Source of the DNA: Microcaldota archaeon
GTDB taxonomy: Archaea; Micrarchaeota; Micrarchaeia; Micrarchaeales; Micrarchaeaceae
Direction of reading: 5' to 3'
Assembly (NCBI GenBank): GCA_021818545.1
Contig: JAKATX010000013.1
Location: 1-64,000 of the forward strand
DNA length: 64,000 bases
Below the pieces are notes generated by a model, which saw nothing but the letters and a program-made list of their open reading frames with translations, was not told the DNA's origin and did no database searches. A program made the position numbers and the translations under genes. Position 1 is the stretch's first letter. Every line of letters begins with the position of its first letter. Shown in pieces: positions 57,431 to 64,000 of this stretch.

Positions 57431-57497
57431 CGGAAGGGTGCGTTAGACTCGCCAACGTCCTTTTAGGGTACAAGCCTGACGTCAACGTCACCCTCCG
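57431..57497 (-). ncRNA. Candidate guide-RNA stem-loop at the 3' end of the second IS110 element
   Basis: CGGAAGGGTGCGTT (57431-57444) pairs with AACGTCACCCTCCG (57484-57497) with one bulge on each side. The 40-nt interior holds the repeat GACGTT and GACGTC. The element begins 3 bp after the transposase stop. IS110-family elements carry a structured non-coding RNA at one end, and this is where it would be expected for the IS1111-like arrangement. Inference only. Confidence 0.35.
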
Positions 57498-57500
57498 TCC

Positions 57501-58460
57501 TCATTCATAGATCCGATATACCTCGTTTCTCTTGAGCATGAAATAAATCACCTGCAATAATCTCCTTGCGGCTGCTACCTTTGCCTTATTGTGGCCAGCG
57601 CGCAGTTTTATCCTGTAATATGCGCGTGTTACAAATGAGTGTGGGCACTTCTTAAGGTGAATTTGTACGCACTCGATGAGTATTGTTTTGAGGAATACGT
57701 TCCCCCTAGTTATGTGGCCCCTGAACTCCCTATCCCCTGACTGCCTCGTCCTAGGGACAAGACCCGCATAGGAGAATAAACCCGACTCGTTCTTGAACCT
57801 TGAAACGTCGCCTATCTCAGATGCGATAGAGAGTGCTCCGAATTTACCTACGCCGGGTATCGTGTCGATCAATTTTGCGTATTGATTTGCCTGGACCTCA
57901 TGCGCTATCTGTTTGTCAGTAGCGTATATGATGTCGTTTAGGGATTCTAACTCCTGCAATAATGTGTCCAGAATCGGATATTTCTTCAACTTTGGCAGCT
58001 CCCAATGGTTGAATTTCTTGAATTCAACTCCAAGGAGATACGATTGGTACCTTATCCTATTCTTGGCCCTGGTTCTCTGTTTCACTAGGAAGTCCCTGTT
58101 CCTGCAAAGGTCCCTCGCATCCCTTACTTCTCTGGGCGGCAACCACGATTCTGGTAGATAGTCTCTCTTGAACAAGTCCATCAGTACATGCGCATCGTTT
58201 CTGTCTGTCTTCTTCGTAGATTCAGCTATGATCCTTACTTTTGCCGGATTGGCAACAGTGATGTCGTAACCATCTAAGATATTTGCGACTCTGTTTGTAG
58301 TGCTGCAAGCCTCAACGACTATTTTCGGATCCTTCACATTGCCGAAGAAAGTAGAGAACCCGTCCTTTGTGGTCTCTACGTACCCCTCCTTTACAACTTT
58401 GCCGTCCTCTTCCATTACTACGTAACTCTTATGTTTTCCCAAATCTATGGCTATATTCAT
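57501..58460 (-). CDS. IS110-family transposase (intact)
   Basis: A 319-residue DEDD recombinase. N-terminal RuvC-like half: AIDLGKHKSYVVMEEDG (first Asp, D6), IVVEACSTTNRVA (Glu), STKKTDRNDAHVLMDLF (Asp pair). C-terminal half: TIPGVGKFGALSIASEIG and FSYAGLVPRTRQSGD, where a conserved Ser acts as the second nucleophile. It is only distantly similar to the frameshifted copy at 54604. The boundaries of the element cannot be fixed; an 11-bp inverted pair lies just upstream at 58478-58512. Confidence 0.88.
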   Translation of the reverse strand: MNIAIDLGKHKSYVVMEEDGKVVKEGYVETTKDGFSTFFGNVKDPKIVVEACSTTNRVANILDGYDITVANPAKVRIIAESTKKTDRNDAHVLMDLFKRDYLPESWLPPREVRDARDLCRNRDFLVKQRTRAKNRIRYQSYLLGVEFKKFNHWELPKLKKYPILDTLLQELESLNDIIYATDKQIAHEVQANQYAKLIDTIPGVGKFGALSIASEIGDVSRFKNESGLFSYAGLVPRTRQSGDREFRGHITRGNVFLKTILIECVQIHLKKCPHSFVTRAYYRIKLRAGHNKAKVAAARRLLQVIYFMLKRNEVYRIYE

Positions 58461-58477
58461 GTTACCACCAACATAAC

Positions 58478-58512
58478 TAACGCCGCAATATTATCTGACT
58501 TTTGCGGCGTTA
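58478..58512. repeat. Inverted repeat upstream of the IS110 transposase
   Basis: TAACGCCGCAA (58478-58488) and TTGCGGCGTTA (58502-58512) form a perfect 11-bp stem around 13 nt, flanked by ACATAAC (58471-58477) and GTTATGT (58509-58515). It may be part of the left end of the element. Confidence 0.55.
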
Positions 58513-58608
58513 TGTCAGTCGGAAGAATTAGGCATGTCCGACTCGCCATTATGAAATACTCAGTTTGCACCAAGAAATCGTTCCAAGACGCCCTGCGCTC
58601 GCCCCTAA

Positions 58609-58848
58609 GCCACCTGCGGTGGCGCTCGGCGGGCTGCGGGCGGCTTGCTTGGCTGGAAGGCTGACCTTGTCCCCACCAAGGTCAGCTGCTTGAGCTAGCT
58701 GGGCGCCTTTGATGGCAAAGGCTAGCCCAGCTCATAGGTTCCTTTAAAGCTCATGGGAGCCGACTGCCTAGATGGCTAGGCTTGCAGCGCGTTGGCGCGA
58801 TAGCCCACGTGAATCCGAAGGATGAACGTGCTGGCGTAGCTAAAGGAA
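58609..58848. ncRNA. GC-rich multi-hairpin region, candidate structured RNA
   Basis: Seven local hairpins occur in 240 bp: GCCACC/GGTGGC (58609-58623); GCTGACCTTG/CAAGGTCAGC (58660-58686); AGCTGGGC-GCCTTTG/CAAAGGC-TA-GCCCAGCT (58697-58732); GCTC/GAGC (58749-58760); GCCTAG/CTAGGC (58766-58781); CGCG/CGCG (58788-58799); CACGT...ACGTG with an inner ATCC/GGAT and tandem G-A pairs (58806-58830). The last four are enclosed by TTCCTTTA/TAAAGGAA (58739-58746 with 58841-58848). Four loops are ATGG or TTGG. No long reading frame fits. It lies between the transposase and the nuclease gene in otherwise AT-rich DNA. It is not a family I recognise, and the strand is unknown. Confidence 0.55.
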
Positions 58849-58950
58849 TACTGATTACCTTTATAGAAAGAAAAATAAGCCTTAACACACACAAACAAAT
58901 GTATCATACTTAATTCGATAATCATGTGAAACTGATTTAGCGGAGTTCAA

Positions 58951-59886
58951 ATGCGCTACAGCAAAATTCTATTAATTCCTGGTGAAGGGTGGGTAGTAAC
59001 GCCACTGCATGGTATGAATCACACCGAAACGATAACTTACAACTATGTGGCTAAAAATGGTTGGGTTGCAATTAAGTTAAATCCAAATAGTAAACTGAAC
59101 GCTGAACATAGAACACAAATAGCTAATTTGAATATACCAATCTCAATAATAAAGCCCGGCATACCAGATTTTATATGCTGGAAGAATGGGAAAATTATAT
59201 TTATTGAAGTCAAAGGCGGGCAATTAGGGCTTTCACAAGTCCAGATAGATTGGGCTGAGGCTTTTAGCGACATATATAGCATATTAGTGCTTAGAGTCAA
59301 GCTTGATGAGAAGGAGTACCTTAAGAAAAATGGGCTGTTTTCTATAGAAGGTGCGATAATAGATCGCAATACTAGCAATGTAGAAACTTTGGATAATTTA
59401 CAAGACGAAAAACATATTAGTAAGGTACCAAATTTAATATGGGGCCCAGACGATCTTGCAGCTGCAATTCCAGCTACTCAAAATATAAATCCAGAAAAGG
59501 CAGAAGAGTGGGTGTATTATCATCTAATCGCAATGGAGTATGCTGATGCAGTTATGGAAGATGCTAAATCTAAATTAAACCAATTATTAAGCATTAAAAA
59601 CAAGAACCCTGAGAAGTATAAAGAGGCGTATATTCTGCTGCGGAATGCGATTGAAAAATACCAGAGGCTACTCATATCGCAAAGAGAGAAGGCTAAGACC
59701 AGGATAGCAAATACTATATCTGAAAAACGGAAAAATTATATACTCAAAAAACGCCTTAAAGAAAATAGAAGTCTTGGAAATATTTATCTTAAAAATGAAG
59801 AAAATGGGGAAAATTTTGAAATCCAATTTAAGACAGGCCTAGAGATCTTAAATGATGCGAAGGATCCACAATCAAAAGAGGAATAA
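58951..59886 (+). CDS. VRR-NUC-like PD-(D/E)xK nuclease with long helical tail
   Basis: A 311-residue protein. Residues 1-125 contain a restriction-type nuclease core: PD (72-73), then FIEVKGG with E86 and K88, and LSQVQIDWAEAF, the arrangement of VRR-NUC and Holliday-junction-resolvase-like nucleases that act on structured or phage DNA. From about residue 165 the rest is a charged, probably coiled helix. The start ATG has GGAG 6 nt upstream. Base composition is clearly more AT-rich than the chromosome, a sign of transfer. It leads a gene block with 59888 only 1 bp downstream. A role in element maintenance or defence is inference. Confidence 0.65.
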   Translation: MRYSKILLIPGEGWVVTPLHGMNHTETITYNYVAKNGWVAIKLNPNSKLNAEHRTQIANLNIPISIIKPGIPDFICWKNGKIIFIEVKGGQLGLSQVQIDWAEAFSDIYSILVLRVKLDEKEYLKKNGLFSIEGAIIDRNTSNVETLDNLQDEKHISKVPNLIWGPDDLAAAIPATQNINPEKAEEWVYYHLIAMEYADAVMEDAKSKLNQLLSIKNKNPEKYKEAYILLRNAIEKYQRLLISQREKAKTRIANTISEKRKNYILKKRLKENRSLGNIYLKNEENGENFEIQFKTGLEILNDAKDPQSKEE

Positions 59887-59887
59887 A

Positions 59888-60478
59888 ATGATTGGGCTGT
59901 ACGATTTAAAAGAAGCAACAAAGAAATTTGAGAAAGTAGAGGGCAGAGCTAGTTTTTATGAGAGAGCGTTAAGCATTGCTAAAGAACATCCGGTTGAGGC
60001 AGCTATAATTATTTTGGCAACATGGAATGTGAACAGATTTAGAATGAAATTCAATAATCCAGATAACTTAATAAAACTAGAATATGCTATAAAAGAGTCT
60101 GAAGTATCATTTAAACTGCTTGAAAAATATGATATTCAGACAATAGATTTTAAGTCTGAAGCGGGCGTCATAAAAGAAATCTATAGGTCTTTATCTAGCA
60201 TTCCAGGGGTGGAGCATACGGGAGGTTCGAAAGTAATGAGCCTCATGCAACCTAAATTGTTTGTGATGTGGGATAGCTACATAAGAAAACATTATGGAAT
60301 TCTGAAGGATGATCCTGCGGCTTACGTTCAATTTTTAGTAGATATGCAGAATGAAGTTAAAGATGTGGGCTGGGAACATGAATCAAAAACATTAGCTAAA
60401 GTGATTGATGAATACAATTATGTTAATTATACATTACCAGAGCTTGAAAAGAAAAGGCATGAAAGAACTAAAACTTAG
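59888..60478 (+). CDS. Unassigned protein, possibly helix-hairpin-helix/glycosylase-like
   Basis: A 196-residue protein starting at the ATG 1 bp after the nuclease stop; a longer frame from 59852 overlaps that gene. It is mostly helical. The stretch HTGGSKVMSLMQPKLFVMWD resembles segments of HhH-containing or DUF6308-like proteins, where a Gly-x-Ser-Lys loop precedes conserved Pro and Asp. The similarity is slight and unverified. Direct coupling to the nuclease gene suggests that the two products act together. AT-rich like the rest of the block. Confidence 0.5.
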   Translation: MIGLYDLKEATKKFEKVEGRASFYERALSIAKEHPVEAAIIILATWNVNRFRMKFNNPDNLIKLEYAIKESEVSFKLLEKYDIQTIDFKSEAGVIKEIYRSLSSIPGVEHTGGSKVMSLMQPKLFVMWDSYIRKHYGILKDDPAAYVQFLVDMQNEVKDVGWEHESKTLAKVIDEYNYVNYTLPELEKKRHERTKT

Positions 60479-60695
60479 GTATACTTGGTCCAAATTTTTC
60501 CGCGAATCTGAACCATGCTTGCTTGCGAAAAGTTACAGTTCAGAAAGAAAGGTTTGTTTGGGTTTGTCGTAAAGTGCACAAAATATAAATATCCAAACGT
60601 CATAATACTAAGTAGACAGTAAATTAGAGCTCTGTAAAAGGTTTTTAGACCTTCGCTTAACATATTAAAATGGAAATGGATTAGGGCGTGTGCGT
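60479..60695. other. Gap with candidate promoter in the accessory block
   Basis: 217 bp without a gene. ATATTAAAA (60662-60670) lies 25-30 bp before the ATG at 60696, and AAATATAAATAT (near 60590) is another possible TATA box, so the following two genes may have their own transcript. Confidence 0.4.
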
Positions 60696-61016
60696 ATGTC
60701 CGATAATATAAAAACTGGCGGGAATGAGCGCAAGCTTTTCTCTGAACTAGATAACCAGAATATAGTTTGGATTGTTAATAAGATTGAGCGGAATCAAGTG
60801 CTCTCTCAAATCGGGTATGAAATAAAAGATAATATCATAGTAGACAATGTAACAAAGAAGCCGATAGCATCTGAAGTTGATAAAAGCCGCATTGACATAA
60901 ATAAAGACGATCGGTTTATCTTGGTTGGTAATTCACACCACTTCGTTAGAAACGTAAGGGAGTATATAGAATACTTGTCTGATACTGGCAAATTAGAAGT
61001 TGAAGAGAAGGATTAA
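60696..61016 (+). CDS. Unassigned small soluble protein
   Basis: A 106-residue acidic protein from the ATG at 60696; a GTG six bases upstream is possible. It has no transmembrane segment, no Cys and no motif I recognise. A helical middle and a HHFVRNVREYIEYL segment near the end are the only clear features. It lies 13 bp before the next gene on the same strand, probably as an operon. AT-rich codons match its neighbours. Confidence 0.5.
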   Translation: MSDNIKTGGNERKLFSELDNQNIVWIVNKIERNQVLSQIGYEIKDNIIVDNVTKKPIASEVDKSRIDINKDDRFILVGNSHHFVRNVREYIEYLSDTGKLEVEEKD

Positions 61017-61029
61017 GTAGGTTATTATC

Positions 61030-62058
61030 TTGGTCCATATCCCAGGGTTTTACCAAAATATCAAACGTGTACTAGATAATATAGGATATCTTAACGAAGT
61101 CCAGAACATTTTTAAAAGAGATTCGAGTAGAGAAATTTATATACCAGAAGATAAATCCGAGCAAGAAAAACTGCGGCAAATGGTGAAAGATGATATATAC
61201 TCTTATTTCGAAATATTAACTAATGCAAGAAGAAGCAAGCTCAAAAGCGCGATAAGCCTAAAACACTACGATATTGTAAATCGTTTCCTAGGTTCGTTTA
61301 CATTCTTTTTTCTTCCTACGGAAAATAAATATGGAGTTGGTAGAAAGAAAATTGCAGCGCAACATCTAATAAAAAGGCTTGGGGATGAAAAAGATAAGCC
61401 TACAGCGCATCCAGTAAGCCTCTCAGAATATAAATCAGGTGTAGAAGCTAACGACGTGGGTCCTGTTTACCTAAAAAAAGAACTTAAGAAAAGAATGAAA
61501 GTTAGTGCTACTTATAAAAATTTGATTGCTGTTGCGTTAGAAATTGAAGCGTTTTATTTAAGCGGTAAAATAGATGAAGCGGAAGACGTAAAATGGCAAA
61601 TATTGCATGAAGGCGATAATATTGAGAGTTCAAAAGCCAAAATTAAATTTATTGATTTGTGGATAAGCGGTTACGTTAAACACCTACTTTTACGTTTGCC
61701 AGCAGATCAAATAACACAACAGAATGTAGACACGGAAATAGAGAATTTAATAAAAAGTGCCAAATACGTTATTTTTATCAGTGATAGTACTAATATTAAT
61801 GATTCATTTAATGAAATAAAGAAAGGGATTGCAGAAGATACCCCATATATTGCAATTCACAGTTTGGGATCAGCTACATATAACGCCATACAACTCTTGG
61901 GACTCGCAGAGGTCGAATTTAAAGGTAAAGGTTACACTAAACCTACTCCAGTAATAAAACCAGGCCGCGAGGTAACAGTAATATGGTATAAAGGTCCAGA
62001 AGGGCTAAAAGCATATAAATTATTAAAGGAGCTTGAACAAGATGTTAAACGCGAGTAG
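61030..62058 (+). CDS. Unassigned protein, TTG start
   Basis: A 342-residue soluble protein; the only start near the open frame is TTG 61030, 13 bp after the previous gene. The first 200 residues are helical and Lys rich. Around 235-290, KYVIFISDSTNINDSF followed by AEDTPYIAIHSLGSATYNAIQLLG looks like alternating strands and helices of a Rossmann-like fold, which might bind a nucleotide or ADP-ribose, but there is no defining motif. It is the fourth gene of the nuclease block and converges with a membrane protein gene, overlapping it by 14 bp. Confidence 0.5.
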   Translation: MVHIPGFYQNIKRVLDNIGYLNEVQNIFKRDSSREIYIPEDKSEQEKLRQMVKDDIYSYFEILTNARRSKLKSAISLKHYDIVNRFLGSFTFFFLPTENKYGVGRKKIAAQHLIKRLGDEKDKPTAHPVSLSEYKSGVEANDVGPVYLKKELKKRMKVSATYKNLIAVALEIEAFYLSGKIDEAEDVKWQILHEGDNIESSKAKIKFIDLWISGYVKHLLLRLPADQITQQNVDTEIENLIKSAKYVIFISDSTNINDSFNEIKKGIAEDTPYIAIHSLGSATYNAIQLLGLAEVEFKGKGYTKPTPVIKPGREVTVIWYKGPEGLKAYKLLKELEQDVKRE

Positions 62059-62395
62059 AAACTTTACGTATAAGCCTATCTATTAACATGCCTTTAATGC
62101 CCAAAATACCAGCGACGAGCAGGAGTGCTAAACCTATCAAAAGAGACACGGTTCCTGGCAGTAGCAAGTAATTTGCAGATATTTGTAGTGAAGACTGACT
62201 TAATTGTATTATCCCAAAAGCTAATATAACAAAAGCAGTGCCAGTTGAAGTTATATTACTGATTTTATTACCTTTTGTTTCTTTTATGTGATAATGTCTT
62301 TCACTAGCGCTATACTCCCTTAGCTGTGAATTTATATTCGCCAGTTCATTTCGAATCGATTCTAATAATTCCTTGTCATCTTTAGTCGCCATCAT
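62045..62395 (-). CDS. Small membrane protein with coiled-coil head
   Basis: A 116-residue protein: an N-terminal charged helix (KDDKELLESIRNELANI) likely to form a coiled coil, then two transmembrane helices (about 52-70 and 79-99) and a short basic tail. It is convergent with the gene ending at 62058. Small two-helix membrane proteins beside nuclease or sensor genes are common in defence and abortive-infection systems as effectors. That analogy is inference only. No known family. Confidence 0.5.
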   Translation of the reverse strand: MMATKDDKELLESIRNELANINSQLREYSASERHYHIKETKGNKISNITSTGTAFVILAFGIIQLSQSSLQISANYLLLPGTVSLLIGLALLLVAGILGIKGMLIDRLIRKVSTRV

Positions 62396-62542
62396 ATCAC
62401 ATAAAACATTCTTACTAAAGGTTTTTGATACGCTAGGTATCTCAATATCAATCCATTACTTTGACAAAGCCTATAATATAGATAAGCTAAAAATAAAAAA
62501 TCTTACAACTGTTCGGATCTAGCCGTGTCCGAACGATATGTG

Positions 62543-62551
62543 CTTATAAAG
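62543..62551 (+). promoter_or_regulatory. TATA box of the integrase start segment
   Basis: CTTATAAAG lies 78 bp before the ATG at 62625, so a transcript would start near 62572 with a leader of about 50 nt ending in GTGAGAAA before the ATG. Confidence 0.45.
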
Positions 62552-62624
62552 CTTAGCCACGCTAAAGATGTGTTCGATTCCGAGCTTTTTTGGCTTGGGA
62601 TTTTATTGTTTTTGTCGTGAGAAA

Positions 62625-62786
62625 ATGGAGCTAGAAACGAGTGAAGCTAGGCCAAGGACAGCGGGCTTTGGACCCGCGAACATCGGTTCGAATCCGGTCG
62701 GGGCTAAGTTCATCAAAGTAATTTCAATAAGTCGCTGGTCCCGAATATCCTTATTCCTCTCTTACCTTTATAATCGGAGTCGTTAG
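62625..62786 (+). pseudogene. Integrase N-terminal segment split from its body
   Basis: ATG 62625 opens MELETSEARPRTAGFGPANI and continues through the repeat as GSNPVGAKFI. The same frame in the left repeat leads straight into the integrase body at 54057. In the integrated state this segment runs on as a short nonsense tail to 62786 over the vapC gene. In the circular form it would supply promoter, start codon and the first 30 residues of the integrase. This is the layout of SSV-type split integrases. Confidence 0.7.
62629..62713 (+). repeat. Right att-like direct repeat
   Basis: Second copy of the 85-bp repeat, differing from the left copy at three positions (C/T, G/T and T/C, all in the part before the anticodon arm). 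The tRNA-derived half is identical in both. Its last base coincides with the first base of the vapC stop codon on the other strand. Confidence 0.75.
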
Positions 62787-63120
62787 TCCATATGCCATCG
62801 CATTTGAATGCTAAGTAACAGGCAACATATGGGGCATCTTTAATATCCTCTTTCATCAATTCCTTTGCATTCTTAAGCTCAGCCTCATAATCCTCTATAG
62901 GTATTGTTTGTATCTCTTGAAATACAAAAGTAACAAGCAGATTCAGAGTGTCTTCCTCCATGCCGGATTTTTGCCTTACGTATTCCAAGTATTTGGATGT
63001 CTCTTCCTTTACGAAATCTGGTGCTAAGAACTTGAAGTTTCCACTAAGCAATATTTCCCGTGCTTTGCTGTTCTTAATAAGAGCCGCAATGATAACATTC
63101 GCATCTACAATAAGGATCAT
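62713..63120 (-). CDS. vapC: VapC-type PIN-domain toxin
   Basis: A 135-residue PIN ribonuclease: VDANVIIAALI gives the first Asp, the Glu in EETSKYLEYV, DIKDAPYVACYLAF the central Asp and WTNDSDY the last acidic pair. Predicted to cleave RNA, often tRNA, unless bound by the antitoxin. It overlaps the upstream antitoxin gene by 4 bp. Its stop abuts the right att repeat, so it belongs to the flank and not to the element. Confidence 0.85.
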   Translation of the reverse strand: MILIVDANVIIAALIKNSKAREILLSGNFKFLAPDFVKEETSKYLEYVRQKSGMEEDTLNLLVTFVFQEIQTIPIEDYEAELKNAKELMKEDIKDAPYVACYLAFKCDGIWTNDSDYKGKRGIRIFGTSDLLKLL

Positions 63121-63341
63121 AGCAACCCATGCCTTCTTGCCACTGCTTCATTTATCTTTCTGCCTATCTCCACTGCATCCTTTTCAGTAAGTTTGCTCTT
63201 CGAAGTTAGTTTATCCATGAGTTCCAATACCTTAGCCTTATCCCAAAGAGCCTCTCTAGCAACTGCACTCCACTTTATATCCTTGTGCTTCTTCATAACA
63301 ACCATTAGCTCGTTCGGTATGGCGAGCGTCATATTAGTCAT
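63117..63341 (-). CDS. vapB: VapB-type antitoxin
   Basis: A 74-residue protein from ATG 63341: an N-terminal MTLAIPNELMVVMKKHKDIKW ribbon-helix-helix-like DNA-binding part (in two pieces, residues 4-30) and a helical tail for toxin wrapping. An upstream in-frame start at 63371 is less likely. It precedes vapC with a 4-bp overlap, the normal VapBC order. Confidence 0.78.
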   Translation of the reverse strand: MTNMTLAIPNELMVVMKKHKDIKWSAVAREALWDKAKVLELMDKLTSKSKLTEKDAVEIGRKINEAVARRHGLL

Positions 63342-63424
63342 TCCATCATCTAAGTATATTATGTAGAACAAGTATAAATACTTATTTATCAGCGAAAGAA
63401 CTGTTTGATTCTGAGCCGTATCCT

Positions 63425-64000
63425 TTATGTTTCTGAATGCATTGTAAGGCTCTTGCCTGCTGCAAGCTGCTTTATCGCCTCTATTTTCTGCTTATCAAAT
63501 GCGAAGTCTATGCTCTTGTATAGCTCTTCGTTGTCCTTCGCTATGTACCTCATTGTAGTCGCCCTGCGCGGCCTCTATCTCTTTTGCGTGGCAATTGATG
63601 AACTCCACGATCCCCGTGAATAAGTCCAACGGTATTATCAGCGAATCCATCCTGTGCGACTTCTCGCTCTGTATGATCAGCTCGCGCTTGTCGAAGTCAA
63701 TGTTGCCCAGGTGCAACTGGCAGACTTCACCGATGCGTAAGCCTAGATAAGCCTGGTACTCGAAGAGAAGGTGAAACTTCGCTTCTGCACGTTCCGTAGG
63801 AACTGCTGCAACTCAATCTCTGTGAAGCCCTTGTTCATCGAGCCGTACTTCGGCTCTCTCTTGAACTTGAAGCGCGTGTAGCGCGCCTTCGTGAATACGG
63901 TGGTGACCTGCTCCAACTGATGCTTGGAAGCGGTCTTGCCGACTTGCGCGGCAAGTTGAAGGAAGCTCTGGAAATCCAACCCCGAACCCTGGTTCCCATC
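63425..64000 (-). pseudogene. Decayed tyrosine integrase (5' end beyond window)
   Basis: Read from the right edge: a frame through REPKYGSMNKGFTEIELQQF, a frameshift near 63765, then FEYQAYLGLRIGEVCQLHLG with the first catalytic Arg, then ends of box I. After about 63570 the sequence jumps to MRYIAKDNEELYKSIDFAF, which corresponds to the catalytic Tyr region, so the HxxR part is deleted. It stops at 63425. Its closest visible relative is the integrase at 54057, in opposite orientation. It is a second, older integration event at this site. Confidence 0.75.

Larger units (their letters stand above)
56940..57500. other. Non-coding stretch with hairpins and short repeats
   Basis: No protein family is seen in these 560 bp. 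Features: a nested hairpin at 57001-57048 (CTTCATCTGAT/ATCAGATGAAG, inner CCAGA/TCTGG), a second copy of CAGATGAAGTTG at 57136-57147, a 57-codon ORF at 57161-57334 without recognised homology, inverted CTTGGAACGA/TCGTTCCAAG near 57172-57216, and the stem-loop next to the transposase end (57431-57497). Confidence 0.5.
53972..62713. mobile_element. Integrated element bounded by 85-bp att-like repeats with split integrase
   Basis: The repeats at 53972-54056 and 62629-62713 (82 of 85 identical, same orientation) enclose about 8.57 kb. Content from left: integrase body interrupted by an insertion sequence, toxin-antitoxin pair, IS110-type transposase, hairpin-rich non-coding region, nuclease-led AT-rich gene block, membrane protein, and the integrase start. 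No capsid, ATPase or replication protein is recognised, so plasmid, satellite or viral remnant are all possible. Circularisation across the repeats would give a unit of 8657 bp with one repeat. Confidence 0.7.

Noticed and set aside
58431-58664. 77-codon frame through the inverted repeat and hairpin region
   Set aside because: Crosses the transposase start and two structured segments; composition is non-coding.
58609-58848. Group II intron or RNase P RNA
   Set aside because: No domain V/VI, no reverse transcriptase, and none of the conserved RNase P core sequences are visible.
62568-62786. Independent small gene at the right repeat
   Set aside because: Its coding part is the split integrase start; the tail beyond the repeat is read over vapC in the wrong sense.
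52249-64000. CRISPR array in the accessory region
   Set aside because: I looked for regularly spaced repeats; the short repeats found are irregular and no cas-like gene is present.

Overview
The window is archaeal. AT-rich TATA boxes sit about 25 bp before several gene starts and before the 5S rRNA. An isopentenyl phosphate kinase, an archaeal tyrosyl-tRNA synthetase, a TRAM protein and a class III signal peptide pilin (motif AQIAMEY) are present, and the 5S rRNA gene stands alone. Roughly balanced base composition, tight ATGA-overlap operons, gyrase, TCA-cycle and heme genes together suggest an acidophilic ARMAN-type archaeon (Candidatus Micrarchaeota). That placement is inference from gene content, not a database match.

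Layout. 1-2.8 kb: end of a surface protein, a broken AHSA1 gene, an FKBP isomerase and a secreted protein. 2.8-8.1 kb (minus): threonine operon ask-asd-hom-thrB-thrC, preceded by what looks like a threonine-codon-rich leader peptide in a foldable leader. 8.1-11.7 kb: methylmalonyl-CoA mutase operon with MeaB and a CoxG-like protein. 11.9-18 kb: PPDK, pilin, isopentenyl phosphate kinase, 5S rRNA, tyrS, a Mtq2-like methyltransferase. 18-27.2 kb: 2-oxoacid:ferredoxin oxidoreductase, MFS carrier, fumarase, four-gene succinate dehydrogenase operon. 27.2-32.9 kb: prs, methyltransferase, HAD nucleotidase, GNAT, RdgB, membrane proteins. 32.9-37.3 kb: gyrA/gyrB. 37.5-42.4 kb: a standalone proteasome-fold hydrolase and several regulators. 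42.4-52.3 kb: nine-gene heme operon covering glutamyl-tRNA to heme without a recognisable coproporphyrinogen oxidase; a radical SAM/SPASM protein is encoded among the genes.

52.3-64 kb is accessory DNA. A mobile element of about 8.7 kb (53972-62713) is bounded by 85-bp direct repeats carrying the 3' part of a tRNA-Gln-like sequence. A tyrosine integrase reading frame runs through the repeat: its start codon lies at the right end and its body at the left end, so integration splits the gene as in SSV-type archaeal integrases. The left part is further interrupted by an IS110/IS1111-type insertion sequence. The element also carries a RelE-like toxin-antitoxin pair, a second IS110-family transposase, a GC-rich multi-hairpin non-coding region (58.6-58.85 kb), and an AT-rich block led by a VRR-NUC-like nuclease followed by three unassigned genes and a small membrane protein. 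VapBC and a decayed second integrase lie just outside.

Working together, the central genes link PPDK, ferredoxin-dependent oxoacid oxidation, succinate dehydrogenase, fumarase and methylmalonyl-CoA mutase with heme synthesis, consistent with a respiring, partly heterotrophic cell.
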